This document shows, piece after piece, positions 44,269 through 52,113 of a stretch of DNA of 64,000 bases. Position numbers and translations under genes: made by a program. Position 1 is the first letter of the stretch. Each line of letters begins with the position of its first letter. Source of the stretch: Ulvibacterium sp965228935 (GTDB lineage: Bacteria; Bacteroidota; Bacteroidia; Flavobacteriales; Flavobacteriaceae). The notes beneath the pieces are model-generated. The model did no database searches. It had not been told where the DNA came from and was given only the letters and a program-made list of their open reading frames with translations. The DNA lies in NCBI RefSeq assembly GCF_965228935.1, contig NZ_OZ245846.1:2232001-2296000 (forward strand), written 5' to 3'.

Positions 44269-47121
44269 ATGCAAATTAAGACCACCACTTTAAAAATCCT
44301 CTTGCCAAGTATTTTCCTGCTACTACTAATTTCTTGTACGTATACAGACCCGACGCAGGGTATAGCAATCGATACGGTAACCGTGGAATATTTGGATAAT
44401 CCACTGGGTATTGATAATCCTGCCCCAAGAATAAGTTGGGTCATGTCATCGAAGGGAAGAAACAAAAAACAATCGGCCTATCAAATCCAAGTTGCCAATT
44501 CCGAAAAGGCTTTGGAAACAGAAAGCGCTCTGTTGTGGGATTCCGGGAAATTGATTTCCGATCAAAATTCACAGATCCGGTATGCCGGTACTCTACTGAA
44601 ATCAGGACAAAGCTGTTATTTTAAAATCAAGGTTTGGGACGAAAACGGAGCGGAATCGAATTGGAGCGAGACAGGTTTCTGGACGATGGGACTACTGAAC
44701 GAACAAGATTGGAAGGCTAAATGGATCAGTTTCAAAACAGAGGACAACAGTCCTAAAGATCCATTGCACCTACCAGGGGCACCTTATTTGAGAAAACCAT
44801 TTTCAGTACAGGGAAAAATCAAAAAAGCGAGCTTATATGTGACCTCACTGGGCGTCTTTGAAATGTCCTTAAACGGAAAAAGAATCGGAAATGACCTACT
44901 GGCCCCCGGATGGTCCGACTATAACAAACGCATCTACTATAAAACCTATGATGTGAGCGACCACCTCGACCAAGGCAAAAATGCACTTGGTGGTATTTTG
45001 GGCGATGGGTGGTATGCCGGTTACGTAGGCCCAAAAGAACTGTCCAATCCCAGGAACCGGGAATTGTACGGGTTGCATCCGGCCCTACTCTGCCAGTTGG
45101 AAATAGAATATGAAGATGGCAAAAAAGAGGCCATAGTCTCCGATGAAAGTTGGAAGGCCAGTAAAGGCCCATGGGTCTATGCCGATTTACTTATGGGGGC
45201 CGGTTACAATGCCAACTTGGAACTAACGGGCTGGAACACCGTTGACTACGATGACCGGAATTGGGCCCATGTATATTTGCACCAAGGCACTGAAGGTATG
45301 CTGCAGGCTTATCCAGGAAACAGTATTCGACCCTATGACGAATTGGAACCTGTGGAAATTAATGAACCCAAAGAAGGCATTTACGTTTTTAATTTGGGAC
45401 AGAATTTTGCGGGACATGCCCGACTGAAGGTTCATGGGGATAAAAATGATACCATCGTCTTGCGTTATGGGGAAAGACTCCATCCCGATGGCTCTTTGAT
45501 GACAGAGAACTTGCGATTCGCAAGGGCAACCGATACCTACATTCTCAAGGGTGGGGGAATGGAAGAATGGGAGCCTAAATTCACCTATCACGGTTTTCAA
45601 TATGTTGAGGTCACGGGACTTAAAAACAAACCGGACAAAAACACGATTACCGGAATTGCTTTCGGTTCTTCTATTCCCATGGTCAGTTCCTTTACTTCTT
45701 CGGATGAAACCCTGAACCGTATGTTCGAGAATGTGATTTGGACGCAGCGTTCCAATTTTATGGAAGTACCTACTGATAGCCCTCAACGTGATGAACGTTT
45801 GGGATGGCTCGGTGATGTCCAGATATTTTCCAAATCCGCCCTTTACAATGCCACTCTTGGAGCATTTAATGCCAAATGGCTTGCCGATGTGCGCGATGCA
45901 CAATACGATTTTGGGCCGTATTCCACATTTGCTCCGAGACCTTATCCGGAATTGGTGTGGTACTCCCCGGGCTGGATGGAGGCCGGCATAATGGTACCTT
46001 ACAACACCTATAAATTCTATAATGACACGAAGATCGTTAAGGATCACTATGAGTCCATGACACGGTTTATGGACTATCATATCGAAAAAAGTAGTGAACA
46101 TAAGTTCTATCCCGAAAACTCTTGGACCGAGGTAAATCCAAAGGGTGGTTTTGGCGATTGGCTGTCCATGACCGATAAAAATCTTGCACATGATATCATG
46201 GCATCCATGTATTATCAATATGCCCTTAAGATTATGGCCGAGATGAGCGCGGCTATCGGAAAAAAAGAGAAGGCCGACTATTATAGAAGTACTTATGAAA
46301 CTTCCGTTTCCGCATTTATCGACCATTACCTGGACGGGAATGGGAAATTCAGAATCGATGAGACCGCCTATGGCGATGGAGCAGGCTATTTTGAAGGTGA
46401 AAAGGGATTTACCGGGCATACACAATCCGCCTATGCCACGGCAATTTATTTCGATATTTTACCAAAGGATTTGAAGGAAAAAGCAGGTGGCCATTTGATA
46501 AAACTTCTGGAGGAAAACGATAATCTGCCTTCGTCGGGTATTTTGGGAATACGGCAACTATTACCGGCATTATCCGCTATAGGCCGTTCGGACCTGGCCT
46601 ATCAAATAGTATTGAAAAAAGACTATCCCAGCTGGGGATTTCAAGTTAAGCATGGTGCAACAACAATTTGGGAACGCTGGAACAGCTATACCCCCGAAAA
46701 TGGTTTTAATGGCGAAATGAACGCCAAAATGAACTCTTTCAACCACTATGCCTTTGGCGCCTTTTCGCAGTTTCTGTTCAGCGATATGGCGGGAATCGAT
46801 ACTGAAGACTCCGGGTTTAAACATATTATCATAAAACCCGAATTGGGCAATCGTCCGTTATCGAATGTTCATGCCGAATATGGTTCCATCAATGGTAAAA
46901 TCCTTTCTTCTTGGTCGGTTGTGGAATCAGCCTTTACCCTCGAAGTCGAGATTCCGGTAAATACACGGGCCCAGGTTTATGTGCCCTCGATCGTAGATGG
47001 CACAGTGTTGGAAGGTGGCGGGGCCATTAAGTTCGAAGAGATACAATTTGTAAGGCAAGAAGGGGCCTATAAAATATATGAAATTGGGTCGGGAAGCTAT
47101 CGGTTCGAATCCCGGATTTGA
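44269..47121 (+). CDS. GH78 alpha-L-rhamnosidase, lipoprotein
   Basis: 950 residues from the ATG at 44269, which gives a lipoprotein signal with Cys C23 (LPSIFLLLLISC-TYTD); the frame opens to 44209 but that start sits between the operator and the signal peptide and adds no domain. Multidomain GH78: N-terminal beta sandwich domains (about 35-370, including VEYLDNPLGIDNPAPRISW), then the (alpha/alpha)6 barrel. Catalytic region PTDSPQRDERLGWLGD with D503, E509 (general acid) and D516, and E802 in TIWERWNSY as likely base. It cleaves terminal alpha-L-rhamnose, probably at the cell surface. It is transcribed alone, diverging from the sulfatase-GH106 operon; the susC gene follows with its own operator. 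Confidence 0.94.
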   Translation: MQIKTTTLKILLPSIFLLLLISCTYTDPTQGIAIDTVTVEYLDNPLGIDNPAPRISWVMSSKGRNKKQSAYQIQVANSEKALETESALLWDSGKLISDQNSQIRYAGTLLKSGQSCYFKIKVWDENGAESNWSETGFWTMGLLNEQDWKAKWISFKTEDNSPKDPLHLPGAPYLRKPFSVQGKIKKASLYVTSLGVFEMSLNGKRIGNDLLAPGWSDYNKRIYYKTYDVSDHLDQGKNALGGILGDGWYAGYVGPKELSNPRNRELYGLHPALLCQLEIEYEDGKKEAIVSDESWKASKGPWVYADLLMGAGYNANLELTGWNTVDYDDRNWAHVYLHQGTEGMLQAYPGNSIRPYDELEPVEINEPKEGIYVFNLGQNFAGHARLKVHGDKNDTIVLRYGERLHPDGSLMTENLRFARATDTYILKGGGMEEWEPKFTYHGFQYVEVTGLKNKPDKNTITGIAFGSSIPMVSSFTSSDETLNRMFENVIWTQRSNFMEVPTDSPQRDERLGWLGDVQIFSKSALYNATLGAFNAKWLADVRDAQYDFGPYSTFAPRPYPELVWYSPGWMEAGIMVPYNTYKFYNDTKIVKDHYESMTRFMDYHIEKSSEHKFYPENSWTEVNPKGGFGDWLSMTDKNLAHDIMASMYYQYALKIMAEMSAAIGKKEKADYYRSTYETSVSAFIDHYLDGNGKFRIDETAYGDGAGYFEGEKGFTGHTQSAYATAIYFDILPKDLKEKAGGHLIKLLEENDNLPSSGILGIRQLLPALSAIGRSDLAYQIVLKKDYPSWGFQVKHGATTIWERWNSYTPENGFNGEMNAKMNSFNHYAFGAFSQFLFSDMAGIDTEDSGFKHIIIKPELGNRPLSNVHAEYGSINGKILSSWSVVESAFTLEVEIPVNTRAQVYVPSIVDGTVLEGGGAIKFEEIQFVRQEGAYKIYEIGSGSYRFESRI

Positions 47122-47251
47122 TTACATATAAAAATTGAACCTCCATTGTAAAGAACCACTTTGAGACCTCGCTTTGGATTAAAAACATCCATCAAGACCC
47201 TTGATGCACAATCCTCATTTTTTTAACAAAAAAACTGGCAATTTTCCATTT

Positions 47252-47270
47252 GAACAGTACAGTACAGGAT
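47252..47270 (+). promoter_or_regulatory. Operator copy 4, susC-susD-GH78 operon
   Basis: GAACAGTACAGTACAGGAT, the copy closest to the consensus. Here the unit ACAGT/ACAGT/ACAGG repeats three times every five bases. It is 92 bases upstream of the susC start. Confidence 0.74.
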
Positions 47271-47291
47271 GCCTTTTCAATATAGTCCTTT

Positions 47292-47299
47292 TAATATTG
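47292..47299 (+). promoter_or_regulatory. Candidate -7 box, susC operon
   Basis: TAATATTG, 5 of 6 fixed positions of TAnnTTTG, begins exactly 22 bases after operator copy 4. It predicts a leader of about 55-60 bases for susC. Confidence 0.55.
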
Positions 47300-47362
47300 A
47301 GCCAAGAAAAGCAAAACCTTTTGTTAAAATCAGACTTAATAAACTACCTAACAAATTCAATT

Positions 47363-50300
47363 ATGAAGCACAGTAATTATGGAAATGTCCTGAAAAAGAC
47401 ATTATTTTTCTTCTGCATATTGTTATCTTTTGGAACCTATGCGCAAGATAGTGTTACCGGTACGGTAACCGCTGAAGATGGAGTACCCCTACCTGGTGTA
47501 AATATAGTTCAAAAAGGAACCAATAATGGGGTGGTTGCCGATTTTGATGGCAACTATGAAATAAAATTGATTTCCGGTGCGCAAACACTTGTTTTCTCAT
47601 ATTTGGGCTATAGTCAAAAAGAAGTTTCAGTTTCCGGGCAATCCGTTATAAATGTTGTACTGACTGAAGATGCCGAAAACCTGGACGAGGTTGTTGTGGT
47701 GGGTTACGGTACGCAAAGAAGAGCTGATTTGGTCGGCTCGGTCGGCTCGGTTAAAGCCGAAGATATTGCCGTTACGCCTGTACCGACTTTTGATTTGGCC
47801 CTACAGGGTAGAACAGCCGGGCTGCAAATTACCAATACCTCTGCCGAACCTGGTGGAGAAGTGACCATTAGGATTAGAGGTAACAACTCTGTTTTGGGAG
47901 ATAATCAGCCGTTAGTGGTCATTGATGGTTATCCAATGCCCGATGGTTCTGAAGCATCGGCTGCAAACTCAGGACAGGGTAACCTTACGTCATCCAACCT
48001 TTTGAGCTATTTGAACCCTACTGAAATTGAGTCCGTCGAGATTTTGAAAGACGCCTCGGCAACGGCCATATATGGATCTAGGGGTGCCAATGGGGTTATC
48101 ATGGTGACCACAAAAAAGGGGAATTACCAACAGGCCACCCAAATTAATTTTACGGCGGAAACGGGTTTTAGTGAAATATCCGATTTTCCACCCGTATTGG
48201 ACGGGCCTACATATGCCACTTGGAGGAATGAAATAGCGGAACGACAGGGAATTGACCCTCTTTTTGACGGAGACGAAAGACCGTTGCCAGAAAATGCATC
48301 GACTACCGATTGGCTGGATCGTGTGACAAGAACGGGAATTACCCGGAGATACCAATTGACCGTATCCGGCGGTGGAAATAAGTCAAGATATTATTTATCG
48401 GCCAACTATCTGAAAAATGGCGGAATTCTAAAATTCACGGATTTTACCAGAGGCAATATAAGACTGAATATAGACAACAAATTGACGGATCGCTTAAGTG
48501 TCAGTACTTCCTTAAACTATGTACGTACCTTAAACAGACGTGGTAATGAGGGCACAGGGGCCATCATCAATGCAGGTGCGGTGTTTTCGGCTTATAAAAA
48601 TGCCCCCACCGCTAGTCCGGGAGATCCCTTGGATGAGGGTGATGGAACCACTAATTTCTTTGTGGATCCTTTGGTGGAATTAAGGGATAGAAAAGATGAG
48701 ACCCAAAATGAAAACATGATTTTAAGTATCCTATCCAAATACAATATTGCCGATGGACTAGACTTTAATTTGACCACGGGTACCACAACCTTGGATAGCG
48801 AACGTGAGGTCTATTTTCCAAGAACTACGAGACTTGGAAGCTTGTGGAACGGTCGGGCAATATACAATACCTCTAATTCCCGAAATTACTTGATTGAATC
48901 CTATTTAACCTATAATAAAACATTCAACGCCCATAATATTGGGGCTACAGCAGGGTATTCTTGGCAAACCGATGTTCAAAAGCGCTTGGAAGCTTTGGTC
49001 ACCGAGTTCCCTGTAGACATATTACAAACCGATAATGTTGGTTTGGGATTAAACCCCTTTATACCAACAAGTTCCAAAATAAAGCGGACAATAGCATCTT
49101 ATTATGCAAGATTTAACTATAACTATGACCAGAGGTACTACCTCTCATTGACCGGTCGTGCCGATGGCTCCAGTGTGTTCGCGGAAAATAAAAAATGGGC
49201 GTATTTCCCATCGATAGGTGCAGGTTGGACTATATCCAATGAGTCCTTTTTAAAGGATTCCAATGCCTTGTCCAATCTAAAATTAAGGGCAAGTTGGGGT
49301 ATTACTGGGTCACAATCCATTCAACCATTACAATCCTTGACCCTTTTGGGTACGGCGAATGCGGTATATGGAGATGTCCTGTATTCCGGTTTGGCGCCCG
49401 TCAGACTTGGAAATCCGGATTTGGAATGGGAAAAAACAAGTCAGCTTAATGTTGGGGTGGATTTTGGCTTTTTAAAGGACCGCTTTTTTGCTTCCGTGGA
49501 TTATTATGAAAAAACCACGGATGATTTGTTGTTGAATTTTCCACTCCCAACCTCGGCTGGTTTTGGCTTCGTAACGGCCAACGCGGGAAGTATTGAGAAT
49601 AAGGGATTTGAAGTTGTAGTAGGCGGTTATATTGCAAACTCCAAAAACTTTAAGTGGAACACAAACTTTAACTGGAGCAATAACCAAACCACCGTGTTGA
49701 GTCTAGGTGAGGGGGATGCTGATATTTTTGGTCCCGGTCCCGCCACAAATATTGTAAACCAACCCTCCAATGTGATGCGGGTCGGAGAACAATTTTCAGC
49801 ATTGTTCGGGTACAAAGTGACCGGTATATTACAGGAAAGTGATTTTGATAGCGATGGTAACCCCTTGGTGCCCGTTTTAGGGGTCTCTTTTCCTGGTATC
49901 TATAAATATGAGGATGTAAATGGAGACGGTACTATCAATGGAGAGGATAGGACCATAATCGGTAATCCAAACCCCGATTACATCTTTGGGTGGAACAATG
50001 ATTTTCAATATAAGAACTTTACCCTTAGCGTATTCATTCAAGGCGCGGTCGGTAATGATTTAATGAATATCAATAATTTATTTCTATCTTCTGGTAGATC
50101 TAATAATAATGCCTTTCAGGATTGGTACGATAACCGATGGACTCCGGATAATCCTACCAATAATCCTAGATATATAGATGGCAGTAGGGGAACTGAGCTA
50201 AATCAATTCTTACAACCCAACTCTTCAATTGTAGAAGATGGATCTTATATCCGATTGAAAAATGTTAGCCTGGGGTATAATATCCCAACTAAAAATATTT

Positions 50301-50479
50301 TGGGCATCAATTCCGCCAGGGTATATGTCACGGCTACCAACTTAATTACGATAACCGATTATACCGGTTTCGACCCTGAAGTAAACATTCGTGGGGGCAA
50401 TAACCTGGCCCAAGGCATTGATTTTGCTTCATACCCCAGGGCACAGACGTACACTCTGGGTATAAACATCGGTTTGTAA
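47363..50479 (+). CDS. susC: SusC-like TonB-dependent outer-membrane transporter
   Basis: 1038 residues from the ATG at 47363, where the signal peptide begins (MKHSNYGNVLKKTLFFFCIL..., cleavage after TYAQ, about residue 28). The frame opens upstream to 47201 but includes the operator, so that start is rejected. Order of domains: carboxypeptidase-regulatory-like beta domain (about 30-105, TGTVTAEDGVPLPGVNIV), TonB box DEVVVVGYG, plug (GLQITNTSAEPGGEVTIRIRG region), then the 22-strand barrel ending in YTLGINIGL. It imports oligosaccharides bound by the SusD partner, energised by TonB. A duplicated VGSVGS in the plug start comes from a short tandem repeat at about 47731-47750. susD follows by 32 bases. 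Confidence 0.95.
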   Translation: MKHSNYGNVLKKTLFFFCILLSFGTYAQDSVTGTVTAEDGVPLPGVNIVQKGTNNGVVADFDGNYEIKLISGAQTLVFSYLGYSQKEVSVSGQSVINVVLTEDAENLDEVVVVGYGTQRRADLVGSVGSVKAEDIAVTPVPTFDLALQGRTAGLQITNTSAEPGGEVTIRIRGNNSVLGDNQPLVVIDGYPMPDGSEASAANSGQGNLTSSNLLSYLNPTEIESVEILKDASATAIYGSRGANGVIMVTTKKGNYQQATQINFTAETGFSEISDFPPVLDGPTYATWRNEIAERQGIDPLFDGDERPLPENASTTDWLDRVTRTGITRRYQLTVSGGGNKSRYYLSANYLKNGGILKFTDFTRGNIRLNIDNKLTDRLSVSTSLNYVRTLNRRGNEGTGAIINAGAVFSAYKNAPTASPGDPLDEGDGTTNFFVDPLVELRDRKDETQNENMILSILSKYNIADGLDFNLTTGTTTLDSEREVYFPRTTRLGSLWNGRAIYNTSNSRNYLIESYLTYNKTFNAHNIGATAGYSWQTDVQKRLEALVTEFPVDILQTDNVGLGLNPFIPTSSKIKRTIASYYARFNYNYDQRYYLSLTGRADGSSVFAENKKWAYFPSIGAGWTISNESFLKDSNALSNLKLRASWGITGSQSIQPLQSLTLLGTANAVYGDVLYSGLAPVRLGNPDLEWEKTSQLNVGVDFGFLKDRFFASVDYYEKTTDDLLLNFPLPTSAGFGFVTANAGSIENKGFEVVVGGYIANSKNFKWNTNFNWSNNQTTVLSLGEGDADIFGPGPATNIVNQPSNVMRVGEQFSALFGYKVTGILQESDFDSDGNPLVPVLGVSFPGIYKYEDVNGDGTINGEDRTIIGNPNPDYIFGWNNDFQYKNFTLSVFIQGAVGNDLMNINNLFLSSGRSNNNAFQDWYDNRWTPDNPTNNPRYIDGSRGTELNQFLQPNSSIVEDGSYIRLKNVSLGYNIPTKNILGINSARVYVTATNLITITDYTGFDPEVNIRGGNNLAQGIDFASYPRAQTYTLGINIGL

Positions 50480-50511
50480 AAAAGAATTGTTAAACATCAA
50501 AGAAAAAACAA

Positions 50512-52020
50512 ATGAAAAAATTAAAGTGCATACTATTGATTTTTGGAATACTGGCCTGCTCTGATTTGGAAGAGGAAGTATTTTCCGAAATTAGTCCATC
50601 CAATTTTTACAGCGATGTTACGGAAGCCAATGTGGCTCTGACATCAATTTACAATTCCTTTAATAGAACCGTTGGCCTATATGACTTTGGCATATCTTCC
50701 ATGGTATCGTGTCCATCGCCAAAACTTCAGGGTCGTGTGCCATGGCGAAGAATTTGGGCCAACTACACCACATCCAGCAACGATGGTCTGTCCTTGCCAC
50801 GGGTTTGGAATTCATTTTACCAGGGGATATTCAGGGCCAATACGGTACTCTCCGAATTAGAGGGGCGTACTTTTGAGGAGGATGACGACAAACGTATTGA
50901 ATATATTGCAGAGATTCAGTTCCTACGGGCTTGGTCGTATTTCAATTTGGTACAATTGTTTGGGGCCGTGCCGCTTCCTTTGGCTCCGGCCGTTACGATT
51001 GAAGATGCACAATTGCCAAGAACTCCCATAGCGGAAGTATATGCCCAGATTATTGCTGATCTGGAGGCCGCTGAGGCCAATTTACCGGCAGATAAGCGTC
51101 CGGAATCTGAAATAGGACGACCCATTAAAGCAACAGCTACATTTTTGCTAGCAAAAGTATATTTGACCATGGCAGGACTACCCTTGCAAGACGCTCCCAA
51201 AATGTCCATAGCCCAGGCTAAAATTCAGGAAGTCATCAGTTTGGAAGGTAGTGACCAGGGCTATCAGTTAATCGATAGTTATGAAGATGCCATACGTGTT
51301 GACAATAATGCTGGCCGCATATTTGCTGTACAACAGACCCAAGCGGTACCAGACCAAGGGACGGCTTTTTCGCATGTATGGGGTGCCCAACAAAGATTCG
51401 GTGGTGGACTCGGGCAATTTCATTTTGGATTCACGGAAGACTTTTATTTTGAGTTTGAGGATACCGATGAACGTAGGGATGTTACCATGTTGTCTTCCTA
51501 CACAAATATAAATGGGGTCTTTAAAGATTATTTTGGTACTGCAGAAGAGGGTGATGGGTCATCTTGGAATCCGCGCCACGGGCTCTTCCAAAATAAGTAT
51601 GTCGATTTTGACCAAGCCTGTTGTGATGGCGACCCGGATATGATCATCTATCGATACGCCGATGCCTTGTTGATGGCAGCTGAAATCGAGAACAGCCTAA
51701 ACGGGCCTACGGGTACGGCATATGGCTACTTGAATCGTGTTAGATTAAGGGCCAATGCTACCGAGGCACCCGCAGGGATGTCACAAGAGGAATTTGCGGA
51801 ATATGTTTATGAGGAACGATACAGGGAGCTTTCACTCGAATTCCAGGAATTATACGACATCAGACGTTTGGGCAAGGTAGAGGAGGTTTTGGCCATACAT
51901 CCAGAAAATATTACCTGGCAACCGGCCAATACACCCTATAATCCAAATTTTGACTTATGGCCTTTACCTTTTACTGAAATTAACGCCAATCCTAACCTTG
52001 AACAAAATCCTGGGTGGTAA
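50512..52020 (+). CDS. susD: SusD-like surface glycan-binding lipoprotein
   Basis: 502 residues. Lipoprotein signal with Cys C16 (LIFGILAC-SDLEEE). It has the TPR-rich fold of SusD/RagB: EIQFLRAWSYFNLVQLFGAVPLPLAP around residue 135-160, the usual DADALLMAAE-type stretch (YADALLMAAEIENSL, about 380-395), and a C-terminal LWPLPFTEINANPNLEQNPGW ending. It caps the SusC channel and binds the polysaccharide on the cell surface. It follows susC by 32 bases and precedes a GH78 gene, with an intercistronic hairpin between. Confidence 0.95.
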   Translation: MKKLKCILLIFGILACSDLEEEVFSEISPSNFYSDVTEANVALTSIYNSFNRTVGLYDFGISSMVSCPSPKLQGRVPWRRIWANYTTSSNDGLSLPRVWNSFYQGIFRANTVLSELEGRTFEEDDDKRIEYIAEIQFLRAWSYFNLVQLFGAVPLPLAPAVTIEDAQLPRTPIAEVYAQIIADLEAAEANLPADKRPESEIGRPIKATATFLLAKVYLTMAGLPLQDAPKMSIAQAKIQEVISLEGSDQGYQLIDSYEDAIRVDNNAGRIFAVQQTQAVPDQGTAFSHVWGAQQRFGGGLGQFHFGFTEDFYFEFEDTDERRDVTMLSSYTNINGVFKDYFGTAEEGDGSSWNPRHGLFQNKYVDFDQACCDGDPDMIIYRYADALLMAAEIENSLNGPTGTAYGYLNRVRLRANATEAPAGMSQEEFAEYVYEERYRELSLEFQELYDIRRLGKVEEVLAIHPENITWQPANTPYNPNFDLWPLPFTEINANPNLEQNPGW

Positions 52021-52054
52021 TTTTTGAAATAGATTTTTTGTAATCTTACTGCAT

Positions 52055-52087
52055 AAGAGGCTACCTTTAACAGGTGTAGCCTCTTTT
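52055..52087 (+). terminator. Intercistronic hairpin, possible partial terminator
   Basis: AAGAGGCTAC (52055-52064), an 11-base loop, GTAGCCTCTT (52076-52085), perfect 10-bp stem with four Ts at its 3' end. It lies 35 bases after the susD stop and 27 before the GH78 start. The short T-run suggests partial termination or protection of the susCD message rather than a full stop. Confidence 0.65.
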
Positions 52088-52113
52088 GGGTTTGGAATTC
52101 TAAAAGAAAAATT

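Noticed and set aside
45223..46425. A 400-codon minus-strand ORF antisense to the GH78 gene
   Set aside because: It lies fully inside a well-supported GH78 gene. Its translation is Cys/His/Ile-rich without domains or a signal, as expected for a shadow frame.
47102..47112. GGTTCGAATCC near the end of the GH78 gene, identical to the T arm of the tRNA-Val, considered as an attachment-site copy
   Set aside because: Only 11 bases match, flanks differ, and it encodes the normal end of the GH78 protein. The T-arm core is a common string.
47201..47362. Upstream extension of susC to 47201
   Set aside because: It would translate the operator and -7 region and bury the signal peptide that begins at 47363.
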